From positions 47,128 through 111,127 of the forward strand of contig NZ_BBUL01000084.1 in assembly GCF_000953825.1 (NCBI RefSeq): a stretch of 64,000 nt of DNA, written 5' to 3'. The translations under genes and the position numbers were made by a program. Shown here piece by piece: positions 1-6,962 of this stretch. Each line of letters opens with the position of its first letter. The stretch's first letter is position 1. The notes beneath the pieces were generated by a model. It made no database searches. It was not told where the DNA came from and saw only the letters and a list, made by a program, of their open reading frames with translations. The stretch comes from Cellvibrio sp. OA-2007 (GTDB taxonomy: Bacteria > Pseudomonadota > Gammaproteobacteria > Pseudomonadales > Cellvibrionaceae).

Positions 1-551
1 ACGGTAACTCGCTTGTACAGATTCCCGCCGGTCAGCTAGAGTTGACCAGTCAGCCATCAGATCAGCAGACCGATCATATGACTTCTTATCGCGAGCTGTT
101 GGCGAACGATTTCAGTCAAGTGCTCACCGATGATATGGCAGGGCTTACCGACAATATTCCCGTATGTGAATTTGTGGTGGATGAAGATGCAATTCCCGAG
201 TGTCTGGTCACCTTTGACCTTGAGGGAAAACCGACCTGCGAAGGTGTGGCGGATTGTCCTTTTGTGCAACAGGAGGTAACGTCGGAAACCGGTGTCGTAT
301 CCCAAGTGTTGGTGTTAGGGGCGGATGGCAATCCCATACCCTTAACCGAGCAGATTAGAGTACCTGCATCTATGTCGCCTGGGGGGGCTCGCGCCAGTGC
401 CCGATTCTTTAATCGTTTTGCCAATTTCGATGGGGCGACGGATACTGTGGATCATCGCGGCTGGCTGAATGGCAGTGAATTGAAACTATTATCGGAGTGG
501 TTGGATCTTCGCGCGGCCTACTTCAACAATCCCTTTGACTCAGTAGATTGA
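1..551 (+). CDS. C-terminal fragment of a large exported protein (possibly HzsA-related)
   Basis: The reading frame is open from the left edge of the window, so this is the 3' end of a longer gene. The TTG at 42 and ATG at 78 are internal. About 183 codons are visible, ending in TGA. The visible part is acidic, has two short-spaced cysteines near the middle, and ends in a segment containing SELKLLSEWLDLRAAYFNNP. I associate that ending with large exported proteins annotated as HzsA-related in marine gammaproteobacteria; this is recollection, not proof. The next gene starts 7 nt downstream on the same strand, so it is probably the first visible gene of the operon running to 4079. Confidence 0.6.
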   Translation, partial: GNSLVQIPAGQLELTSQPSDQQTDHMTSYRELLANDFSQVLTDDMAGLTDNIPVCEFVVDEDAIPECLVTFDLEGKPTCEGVADCPFVQQEVTSETGVVSQVLVLGADGNPIPLTEQIRVPASMSPGGARASARFFNRFANFDGATDTVDHRGWLNGSELKLLSEWLDLRAAYFNNPFDSVD

Positions 552-558
552 TTTATTA

Positions 559-1359
559 ATGACGATATACGGCGCATCACAACAACAAAAACGCCCGCGT
601 TTTTATCGCTATCTGCTCTGCTGCTTGTTTGTGTGCAGTTCCCCCGCATGGGCGCAAAACTGGTTCGGCAATTTATTTGCCGAGGAAGAGCCTTTGCAGG
701 TAAGTGTTGATGAGGCGTTTATCAATCTTTATTCCGGCCCAGGGCGCGGTTATCCCATCTTTCATGTGGTTGAGCGCGAAGAAATTATCACTCTGCTCAA
801 AAGCCGCACCGAGTGGATCAAAATTAAAACCAAGCGCGGCATAACCGGTTGGATCAAACGCGACGATATGCAATTTACCCTGGCGCTCGATGGCAGCAAA
901 CCAGAGTTTCCCGACGCTAAACAGGCAGACTATTTGGCTGATCGTTTTGAGTTGGGTGCGGCTTACGGCGATTTTGCCGGTGCCGATAGCCTCACTATGA
1001 ATTTGGGCTATCGCTTTACCAAAAACTTATCCGCAGAATTGCGTTACGCCGAAAATACCGGCCAATTTTCCGATAGCCAAATTATTGCCGGTGGGATTTT
1101 ATTTCAGCCTTTTCCCGAACTGCGCGCCTCGCCATTTTTCAGCGTTGGCGGTGGAACCATTAAAACCTTCCCCAGTTCAATGCTGGTGCAAACCGAAGAT
1201 CGCGAAGACAATTTATTGCAGGCCAGTTTGGGCACTTACGTGCATATCACTGGCCGTTTATTTCTGCGGGTGGAATACACCAATCACTACATACTCACCA
1301 GCCGCAATACCAACGACGAGGTCAATGAATGGAAAGTTGGATTCAACGTATTTTTCTAA
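559..1359 (+). CDS. Exported SH3-domain protein with C-terminal outer-membrane beta-barrel
   Basis: 266 residues. A signal peptide is visible (basic n-region, hydrophobic run around residues 18-30, cleavage after AWA at about 32). Residues 47-107 resemble a bacterial SH3 domain (NLYSGPGRGYPIFHVV, then a GITGWIK strand), which usually binds peptidoglycan or protein partners. Residues 128-266 alternate like a small transmembrane beta-barrel and end in Phe-Phe, the usual outer-membrane insertion signature. It probably links the outer membrane to peptidoglycan or to partners encoded next to it. The next gene starts inside its last 31 nt, so the two are translationally coupled. The substrate is unknown. 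Confidence 0.75.
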   Translation: MTIYGASQQQKRPRFYRYLLCCLFVCSSPAWAQNWFGNLFAEEEPLQVSVDEAFINLYSGPGRGYPIFHVVEREEIITLLKSRTEWIKIKTKRGITGWIKRDDMQFTLALDGSKPEFPDAKQADYLADRFELGAAYGDFAGADSLTMNLGYRFTKNLSAELRYAENTGQFSDSQIIAGGILFQPFPELRASPFFSVGGGTIKTFPSSMLVQTEDREDNLLQASLGTYVHITGRLFLRVEYTNHYILTSRNTNDEVNEWKVGFNVFF

Positions 1360-1994
1360 GCGCCTGCCTGCTGGTATTAACTGGCATTGGCAGTAGCGTT
1401 TACGCGCAGGGCGATGACACCAGCGACGACGATGAGCTGGAGCAAATCATTACCCCCGACCTTAAACGGCGCACCATTAAAGAAGATGATCTGGATAGTG
1501 AGAACTTCGAGATGGGCGCTTTTTACGGCATGCTCAGCATCGAAGATTTTGGCACCAACGAAGTGGTAGGAATTACTTTTGCCTATCACATAACCGAAGA
1601 TTTTTTTGTCGAAGCTGCCTACGGCATCAGCCAAACAGAAAAAACCAGTTATGAATTGTTGAGTGGCGGCGTAGAGCTGCTTACCGATGATGAGCGCGAT
1701 TTAAACTATTACAACATCTCCTTGGGCTACAATTTTTTACACGGCCAGGTGTTTATTTCGGATAAGTGGACTTTCAACAATCATTTTTATATTTTGGCTG
1801 GCGCCGGCAATACTGATTTTGCTGCGAAGGATTATTTCACCACCAACATAGGCGCTGGGTTGCGTTTTTACGCTACCGATTGGCTGGCGCTGGATTTAAG
1901 TATGCGCGGCCACAGTTTTAAACATGAATTGTTTGGCGAGAGCAAAACGGTAACCAATTTGGAATCGCGTTTTGGTCTTTCGTTGTTTTTCTAA
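1329..1994 (+). CDS. Outer-membrane beta-barrel protein
   Basis: 221 residues. A signal peptide ends at about residue 26 (VYA/Q), followed by an acidic linker (QGDDTSDDDELEQ) and about eight amphipathic strands ending in LSLFF. This fits a small porin-like or OmpA/OmpW-sized barrel. The start overlaps the preceding SH3-barrel gene by 31 nt, and both proteins have related C-terminal barrels, so they may form a pair. No catalytic motif is visible; the role is inferred only from topology and operon position. Confidence 0.7.
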   Translation: MESWIQRIFLSACLLVLTGIGSSVYAQGDDTSDDDELEQIITPDLKRRTIKEDDLDSENFEMGAFYGMLSIEDFGTNEVVGITFAYHITEDFFVEAAYGISQTEKTSYELLSGGVELLTDDERDLNYYNISLGYNFLHGQVFISDKWTFNNHFYILAGAGNTDFAAKDYFTTNIGAGLRFYATDWLALDLSMRGHSFKHELFGESKTVTNLESRFGLSLFF

Positions 1995-2026
1995 TTATTT
2001 CCGGTAGTAGATAGTTTTGATGGGGG

Positions 2027-2131
2027 TCGTCATCCTCAGCTGGGCGCCCCCGCCTAGTGGGGATCCAGTTGTTAACAAGACCTATGGATTAGCTGCGCTG
2101 GTCTTCGGCTCCCGCTGCACGGGAATGACGA
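2027..2131. repeat. Dispersed intergenic repeat with TCGTCAT/ATGACGA ends
   Basis: The 171-bp gap between the beta-barrel gene and the thioredoxin gene holds an element bounded by TCGTCAT (2027-2033) and its reverse complement ATGACGA (2125-2131). The inner ends are GC-rich (CCCCGCC near 2047 and GCACGGGAATGACG near 2116). This resembles the common CGTCATTCCCGC...GCGGGAATGACG intergenic repeat of proteobacteria. A half-copy lies at 2900-2924. Confidence 0.5.
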
Positions 2132-2165
2132 TATGCATATCGATCAGGTTATGTGAGTTATATTT

Positions 2166-2666
2166 ATGAGTAATAAAAAATATTTTCAATCGCTGGCGTT
2201 AATCGGCACATTTGTGTTTGGTGCAATCTTGTCGCTCAATGCCAGCGCCAATTCCGCGCCCGATTTCACCCTGCAAAGCAGCACCGGTGAAAATGTGCGT
2301 TTGGCCGAACAGCGCGGGCAGGTGGTGATGTTGAACTTCTGGGCGTCCTGGTGCGGCCCTTGCCGCAAAGAAATGCCGCTGCTGGATGATATGTCCAAGC
2401 GCTACAGTGCCGCCGGTTTTGTGCTCTATGGTGTGAACGTAGAAGAAGACAATACCGACGCAAAAAAATTAATTAAAGAATTGGGTGTGACCTTCCCCAT
2501 TTTGTACGACACCGAAAGCAAAGCGAGCAGTTTGTATAGTGTGGACGCTATGCCCACTACTGTGGTGATCGATAAAAAAGGCGTGATTCGCTATGTCAAT
2601 CGCGGGTACAAAGCGGGTGATGAAGATAAATACCGTGCACAAATTCGCGAGCTAATAAAAGAATGA
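2166..2666 (+). CDS. TlpA-like thioredoxin (periplasmic thiol-disulfide oxidoreductase)
   Basis: 166 residues. A signal peptide (about 28 residues, ending NASA) is followed by a thioredoxin fold with active site WASWCGPCRKE (Cys63-Cys66) and the cis-proline loop DAMPTT (Pro130). TlpA/ResA-type proteins reduce disulfides in exported partners such as cytochromes or cysteine-rich lipoproteins. Its stop overlaps the start of the DUF4266 lipoprotein gene (ATGA), and that partner carries two C-terminal cysteines. It is therefore a natural candidate for keeping that CGC tail reduced (inference). Confidence 0.9.
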   Translation: MSNKKYFQSLALIGTFVFGAILSLNASANSAPDFTLQSSTGENVRLAEQRGQVVMLNFWASWCGPCRKEMPLLDDMSKRYSAAGFVLYGVNVEEDNTDAKKLIKELGVTFPILYDTESKASSLYSVDAMPTTVVIDKKGVIRYVNRGYKAGDEDKYRAQIRELIKE

Positions 2667-2887
2667 TCCTGCGTCGTCTGCTGTTAATTGCACTGTTGTT
2701 TAGTGTGGCTGCCTGTAGCCCGATCAAGCCTTGGGTAAAGCCCTATGAACGGCAAAAAATCGCCGATGAAATCATGAGCTTCGGGCGCGACCCGGCGGCA
2801 GATTCCTACTTGCATCACGTGTACGACGCGCGCGAAGCAGCACGCGGTGGCGATGGCGCATCGGGAGGTGGCTGTGGTTGTAATTAA
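2663..2887 (+). CDS. DUF4266 small lipoprotein with C-terminal GGGCGCN tail
   Basis: 74 residues. A type II signal peptide with lipobox VAAC (Cys18) is followed by a short polar stretch (KPWVKPYERQ) and the tail GGDGASGGGCGCN with Cys71 and Cys73. Lipobox, KPWxK-like segment and GGGCGCN end match what I know of DUF4266. That family has no assigned function and usually travels with DUF3570, thioredoxin and ApbE-type flavinyltransferase genes. It starts with a 4-nt overlap with the thioredoxin gene and is followed by the DUF3570 gene. The exposed CGC could bind metal, be oxidised, or be modified. Confidence 0.85.
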   Translation: MILRRLLLIALLFSVAACSPIKPWVKPYERQKIADEIMSFGRDPAADSYLHHVYDAREAARGGDGASGGGCGCN

Positions 2888-2899
2888 ATTTCCATCCTT

Positions 2900-2924
2900 G
2901 TCATTCGCGCGTATGCGGGAATCC
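2900..2924. repeat. Half-copy of the CGTCATTC...GCGGGAATCC repeat
   Basis: GTCATTCGCGCGTATGCGGG followed by AATCC is an imperfect palindrome of the same repeat type as 2027-2131. The ATG at 2913, the likely start of the DUF3570 gene, lies in its loop. Confidence 0.55.
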
Positions 2925-4079
2925 AATATCTATATTTTACTTATATCTTTTTTTGTAATCATCACGTCTAACTCGTATGCGGCCGTATTGCCTGACGAGC
3001 GCATAGATCTGCTCTATCACGGTTATGATGGCGGCGGTGCGCAAATTGATGGCCCTTCTATTTTAGTGCGCAAAAACATAGGTACTTCGGTATCGGTTTC
3101 CGCTAATTATTATGTCGATATGGTGAGTAGCGCCTCAATCGATGTGGAAGCAACGGCCAGCCCTTACAGTGAGGAGCGTAAAGAGACTGGTTTTACCGGC
3201 CAATACATGGTGGACCGCTCAACCATCAATATTGGCTATACCAGCAGTAAAGAAAATGATTACGATGCATCAACTTACAGCTTTGGTGTTGATCAAAGTT
3301 TTTTTGGTGATCTCACCACGCTCGGGTTTGGTGTCAGTTTTGGTGAAGATATTGTCGGCCAAAATACTGACCCGACTTACGAACGCACTTTGCAGCGGCG
3401 CAAGTACAGTATCAACGCATCGCAAATCGTCACTAAAAATTTATTGGCATCACTCAGTTTTGACAGTGTTAGCGACCAGTGTTTAAACCTTACACAAGAG
3501 CAAAGTTGTTTGAATAACCCTTATCGTTCGGTGCGCTATTTGAGTGGTACTGGCGGCTATTTATATCAATCGGAACTCTATCCGCATACTCGCAATAGCG
3601 ATGCGCTCGGTTTACGCGCGATTTATTATTTGCCCTACCGCGCATCGGTGCGCATAGAAGCGCGGCAATTTGCCGATAGCTGGGGTATCGAAGCGGACAA
3701 TGTTGAGCTGCGCTATTTGCACCCTTACCGCGATCAGTGGTTGTTTGAAGTGAAGTACCGCGTCTATCAACAAACCGCAGCAGATTTTTACGCTGATTTA
3801 TTTCCCTACCGCGATGCACAAAACTTTTTAGCGCGCGACAAAGAGCTAAGCCCTTTTTCATCCAACACCATTGGGTTGGGCGTGACTTATAAAATTCCAG
3901 CGGGTGTTATTCCCTGGTTTGATAAGAGCACTGCGAATTTGTATTGGGATCACTTCAATATAGATTACGACGATTTCCGCGATGCCCGCGTATCTCCCAC
4001 CGACTACGCCGCAGGTGAAGAACCACTCTATAGTTTGCAGGCTGATGTGATTCGCCTGTATTTTTCGTTTTGGTTTTAG
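2913..4079 (+). CDS. DUF3570 outer-membrane protein
   Basis: 388 residues from ATG 2913. The start follows from the signal peptide: MRESN, a hydrophobic run of about 14 residues, then SYA/AV. The frame is open further upstream to an ATG at 2847 inside the DUF4266 gene, but that adds 22 residues encoded partly by a dispersed repeat. No clear Shine-Dalgarno precedes 2913. The mature part begins DERIDLLYHGYDGGG, typical of DUF3570, and is a long beta-barrel-like sequence ending in LYFSFWF. DUF3570 proteins are predicted outer-membrane barrels of unknown cargo; pairing with the DUF4266 lipoprotein is recurrent. A 9-bp hairpin follows. Confidence 0.82.
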   Translation: MRESNIYILLISFFVIITSNSYAAVLPDERIDLLYHGYDGGGAQIDGPSILVRKNIGTSVSVSANYYVDMVSSASIDVEATASPYSEERKETGFTGQYMVDRSTINIGYTSSKENDYDASTYSFGVDQSFFGDLTTLGFGVSFGEDIVGQNTDPTYERTLQRRKYSINASQIVTKNLLASLSFDSVSDQCLNLTQEQSCLNNPYRSVRYLSGTGGYLYQSELYPHTRNSDALGLRAIYYLPYRASVRIEARQFADSWGIEADNVELRYLHPYRDQWLFEVKYRVYQQTAADFYADLFPYRDAQNFLARDKELSPFSSNTIGLGVTYKIPAGVIPWFDKSTANLYWDHFNIDYDDFRDARVSPTDYAAGEEPLYSLQADVIRLYFSFWF

Positions 4080-4082
4080 CTA

Positions 4083-4111
4083 ACACCAGTGTGATTAGTT
4101 CGCACTGGTGT
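4083..4111. terminator. Hairpin between convergent genes
   Basis: ACACCAGTG (4083-4091) pairs with CACTGGTGT (4103-4111), a 9-bp perfect stem between the convergent DUF3570 and hydrolase genes. There is no long T-run on either side, so it is a weak or factor-assisted terminator. Confidence 0.5.
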
Positions 4112-4122
4112 ATCAGTAATTT

Positions 4123-4845
4123 CTAATCAGCCAACATCTTCGGCTTTTCCAGCAGGCGCGGCCATAATTGTGCCCAGGTTTTCCAATTGTGCTTGCCTGT
4201 TTGCGTCACTGTGTGCTCTGGTGGTAGTTGTTTTTCCAACAACCCATTGGGAATGGCGAACTTATCATTGATGCCATAGGCGAGATAAATTTTATTTTTT
4301 GTTTCGTCTGGCAGTTGTATCAACCAGGGCCACAAATTCACATCTCGTGGCACTTGTGGTGCCGCTGTATTTTCAAGTAAATAATTGTAGTCCTGCGCAT
4401 CGCCTAGGTAGGGTGCAAGAATAAATATTTTGTCAATGTCGTTGGGATGCTGCTTTAAATAAAGCAGTGAGCCAAACCCGCCCAGAGAAGTTCCACCTAA
4501 ATAAATTGCACCGTACCCTGCATCAAGTGCGGGCTTAATAATATCTTGGCGCAATCGATCATTGATGGTTCGCGCCTCGTAATATTTAAAATGTGCATCT
4601 ACCGCAATGACATCCATATTTGGATTGATAATGTGAATCGCATCAATCACGCCATATTTATCAAATACACCCGCTCTATCGCCAATGCCTGGCAATAACA
4701 CCATCAATTGCCGTGTACTTTTATCTGCTTGCTCAGCACTTTGTGTATAGTGGATTGTTTTTATTGGTATGGATGTGCTCTGCAAGTAATAACAGCTAGT
4801 GAGTAACGCGAATAAAGGCAGGCTAGCGAGAGTTTTTAAGCGCAT
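4123..4845 (-). CDS. Alpha/beta-hydrolase lipoprotein
   Basis: 240 residues from the ATG at 4845. The longer frame (to 4995) is rejected because the protein from 4845 begins with a lipoprotein signal peptide (LLTSC, Cys18). It has an alpha/beta-hydrolase pattern: oxyanion region LLPGIGDRAG near residue 50, nucleophile elbow GGTSLGG (Ser120), probable acid Asp194 (GINDKF), and His219 (TGKHNW). Likely an outer-membrane or periplasmic esterase-type enzyme; substrate unknown. It is monocistronic and convergent with the DUF3570 operon. Confidence 0.75.
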   Translation of the reverse strand: MRLKTLASLPLFALLTSCYYLQSTSIPIKTIHYTQSAEQADKSTRQLMVLLPGIGDRAGVFDKYGVIDAIHIINPNMDVIAVDAHFKYYEARTINDRLRQDIIKPALDAGYGAIYLGGTSLGGFGSLLYLKQHPNDIDKIFILAPYLGDAQDYNYLLENTAAPQVPRDVNLWPWLIQLPDETKNKIYLAYGINDKFAIPNGLLEKQLPPEHTVTQTGKHNWKTWAQLWPRLLEKPKMLAD

Positions 4846-5434
4846 GGATTTTCCCTTGAGTGAATTGTTCTGGTTCGATTGTGCTAAACCCGGAATGTAC
4901 TTATAGTTGATTGCATACAAAACCTCCACGCAATACCCGGTACCTCCATCACAGCTATATTGCGCACCCCGTAATAAGTTGTAATATGATTCCACACATA
5001 AAACCGCATACCTTATGCGGCGCCCGTCATAGGAATGACCACAGCAGTACCAGCAGCCGAAGGAATCGCGTTACGGAAGTTTGGAAACACGGTCAGGCTG
5101 CTATGGATGATGGATTGATAAAGCATGTTATTCCCCCACCCCTATCACCCTCGCTTGTTTTTGCGCGTAGTGGAAAATAAATAATTTTTCCGATAATAAA
5201 TTGGGTTTGTGATGCGCTAGTTGAAGGTCGGTAGTGTGGCCAAAGCGGAAGTTCGGGTTCTAAGTTGGGCCAGCCGTATATTTCCGAATTTATTGAACCG
5301 TGTATCTACGACTTTGTTTCTAACATTACCCTAGCTTATTAATAGTTATGTGTGTTTCGGTAATATAAAATAGATTGGTTCCTTAAATATACGGCTTGGG
5401 CCGTTCAATAAACTGTTAATTAAAGGAAGTTCAC
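4846..5434. other. Intergenic region, 589 bp, no supported gene
   Basis: No convincing coding frame. It holds a CCGCATA/TATGCGG hairpin (about 5009-5025), a repeat-like fragment (GTCATAGGAATGAC near 5028), and two interleaved inverted repeats at 5272-5412. The right part becomes AT-rich, marking entry into the cassette-like region. Confidence 0.5.
5272..5412. other. Interleaved inverted repeats (A-B-A'-B') before the lipoprotein gene
   Basis: A = AGCCGTATATTT (5272-5283) is complementary to AAATATACGGCT (5385-5396). B = TTTATTGAAC (5289-5298) is complementary to GTTCAATAAA (5403-5412). The 12-bp and 10-bp perfect arms are interleaved, not nested, which is the topology of an H-type pseudoknot or of two alternative structures. 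The gene start at 5435 lies just downstream. Confidence 0.55.
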
Positions 5435-5913
5435 ATGAAATATAAAATTATAATTATTGCATTATTTTTCTCTGGTTGTGTGACAGTTATGCCACCAAAA
5501 GAATTTATTGCATATTCAGGGGAAATTCTTCCTATTGAAAAAGTTGCGTCAATAGCGGTTGACGGCAATGTGAAGGGAGTTAGTGTGCATTTCATTGATG
5601 ACTATCAGATTCCGATGCTAGTTAATGGCAATCCAATGCCTAATTGGAGAGGGCTCACGTATTACCCGGAAACCACATTTTAAGTGTTTCTGGAAACTCG
5701 AAAATGCTAGGAGATTATAGGTCTTTTTATAACGGAAAAATTGAGTTTGAAGCTAAAGCAGGTCACTCCTATATTCCATATTTTGAATTGAATGAAAAAA
5801 AGGAAGTAGTATTCAAAATGCTAGATGCGGGTCTAAACTATAACCAAAGCTGTTTAATTGGTTCATATCCGGATCATACCAACGAAAGAAAAAATGCGAA
5901 AAATTGTCTGTAA
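5435..5913 (+). pseudogene. Small lipoprotein gene broken by a one-base frameshift
   Basis: The start is well supported (AAAGGA RBS at 5422-5427, ATG 5435). The first frame encodes a lipoprotein signal peptide with FSGC (Cys15) and runs to a stop at 5683. From about 5659 the adjacent frame continues the same protein without a gap: LTYYPETTF in the first frame becomes VLPGNHILSVSGNS in the second, followed by AGHSYIPYFEL and a stop at 5913. A single missing base near 5659-5661 explains both halves. The LPGxHxLxVS...AGHxYxPY pattern is typical of small lipoproteins of unknown role. No slippery heptamer is seen, so this is either a real inactivating deletion or a sequencing error. Confidence 0.7.
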
Positions 5914-5921
5914 TTTTACAC

Positions 5922-6032
5922 TATTAACAATGCATTTCACCTGACGAATTGTAAGTAGCGCTTATGCGGTATCTCTGCGCGAAGTTTACCGCACGCGCTA
6001 CTTACAATTCGCAGGTGAACGCAACGTTAGGA
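5922..6032 (+). other. attC-like recombination site (long palindrome)
   Basis: Outer boxes TAAC (5925-5928) and GTTAGGA (6026-6032) flank nested arms. TTCACCTG pairs with CAGGTGAA, CGAATTGTAAGTAGCG pairs perfectly with CGCTACTTACAATTCG (16 bp), and TGCGGTA pairs with TACCGCA. One arm has an unpaired extrahelical A between the 8- and 16-bp blocks. This is the architecture of an integron attC site. It lies just after one gene stop (5913) and just before the next ATG (6050). Confidence 0.75.
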
Positions 6033-6049
6033 AAAAAAGAGAAATCACT

Positions 6050-6421
6050 ATGGAATGTTTTTATCATAACGGCACGCCCGCATGCGGAATATGCAAATCA
6101 TGCCAACGAGGAATCTGTAAAAATTGCTGTTCGGAAGTACAAAATGGTATCGCATGTTTAAGTCGCTGTGAAAAGAATGCAATAGAACTTGATGAAATGA
6201 TTGAAAGCTCCAAGTCAATGCAAGGAAAGAGTACCACCCTCATAAAAAGTGTTGGCTTAGGATCCGGCGAAATATTTCATATAGTGCTGGGTATTTTATT
6301 TTTGGGTTTCGGTCTATATAAACATCAAGACTTCATGTCATATCTTGGTGCTGTTTTTCTAGTTTTTGGTTTTTTGGGTCTATTTCGTGTAGCAAAAGCC
6401 AAAAGCAAAAAAAAATCCTAA
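6050..6421 (+). CDS. B-box-type zinc-binding small membrane protein
   Basis: 123 residues. The N-terminus has a dense Cys/His pattern (Cys3, His6, Cys12, Cys15, Cys18, Cys23, Cys26, Cys27, Cys36, Cys40; core CKSCQRGICKNCC), as in B-box-like zinc ribbons. Two hydrophobic helices follow (about 73-90 and 95-112), then a lysine-rich tail. The zinc module should be cytoplasmic. Function unknown. Its stop codon is the TAA of a TAACAAGG box, as expected of an integron cassette gene, and its base composition is AT-richer than the chromosome around it. Confidence 0.75.
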   Translation: MECFYHNGTPACGICKSCQRGICKNCCSEVQNGIACLSRCEKNAIELDEMIESSKSMQGKSTTLIKSVGLGSGEIFHIVLGILFLGFGLYKHQDFMSYLGAVFLVFGFLGLFRVAKAKSKKKS

Positions 6422-6440
6422 CAAGGCAATGAACCGGTTT
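6415..6440 (+). other. Left half of an attC-like site, right half missing
   Basis: CCTAACAAGGCAATGAACCGG at and after the stop of the B-box gene looks like the left (R''-L'') side of an attC. No matching right arm ending in GTTAGGC is found before the next gene at 6473. Probably a truncated site that fuses two cassettes. Confidence 0.45.
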
Positions 6441-6472
6441 TTATCGCGGACTTATGCAAGGGAAAGAGTGTA

Positions 6473-6892
6473 GTGAATCAAAAAATTGAACCACTGGATG
6501 AGACCGACTTGGAATTGCTCGCGGAATACCGGAATTGGCTTTTTGGCCACTTTGATGATCCGCAACAATATGAAGAACTTTCATTCAAGTTGTCGCTAAT
6601 CCAAACTATTATTGACAATAAGTGGGTTTTAAAAGAAGAAAATTTTAAACTTCAAGCGCTAGGTGTTTGCTTTGGTGACGCACTTGAGCAAGAAGTGCAA
6701 GAGTTAAGTTGGGTTGCAGTAGATGACGATTTTGGTCGTGATCCCGCGTTACGCTGGCTCAACACAAACACTCTAGTTTTTCCTAGAACCGCAGTATCAA
6801 AAAGAGTAGAAGACGACATAGAAATTGACATATATGAAATGTTTGGTGGCTTTCAAAAAGCAATTAAAAGCGCACTTGAAAAGCAGGCATAA
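6473..6892 (+). CDS. DUF3806 domain protein
   Basis: 139 residues from a GTG start preceded by a purine-rich AAGGGAAAGAG. The segment QALGVCFGDALEQEV...WVAVDDDFGRDPALRW...VFPRTAVSKRVEDD matches my knowledge of DUF3806, an uncharacterised soluble domain. It is acidic, with no signal peptide or membrane segment. The stop codon lies inside the attC-like site at 6887-6932. It sits second in what looks like a fused cassette. Confidence 0.75.
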   Translation: MNQKIEPLDETDLELLAEYRNWLFGHFDDPQQYEELSFKLSLIQTIIDNKWVLKEENFKLQALGVCFGDALEQEVQELSWVAVDDDFGRDPALRWLNTNTLVFPRTAVSKRVEDDIEIDIYEMFGGFQKAIKSALEKQA

Positions 6893-6932
6893 CAAGCTCA
6901 AGCACCGCGCCTTCGGCGCTCGGTAGTTAGGC
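6887..6932 (+). other. Short attC-like site
   Basis: GCATAAC (6887-6893) and GTTAGGC (6926-6932, canonical R' core) flank AAGCTCAAGCACCG and a CGCC-TTC-GGCG hairpin. The layout and size match short integron attC sites, in which a TAACAA...TCAAGC half precedes a GC hairpin. The upstream gene terminates in the site and the VOC gene begins 31 bp after it. Confidence 0.7.
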
Positions 6933-6962
6933 TCATTAAAATCCACCAATAGGAGAGTAAAA

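Noticed and set aside
4911..5180. 89-codon + strand frame in the gap before the cassette region
   Set aside because: No RBS, passes through repeat-like sequence, no protein-like pattern.
5650..5665. Programmed -1 frameshift in the lipoprotein gene
   Set aside because: No slippery heptamer or downstream pseudoknot at the junction; mutation or sequencing error is simpler.
5644..5913. Independent 89-residue gene
   Set aside because: It continues the lipoprotein of the adjacent frame with matching sequence logic and has no own RBS; better read as the second half of a frameshifted gene.
5964..6161. 65-codon frame starting in the 5922 palindrome
   Set aside because: It overlaps the attC-like site and the better supported zinc-protein gene in another frame.
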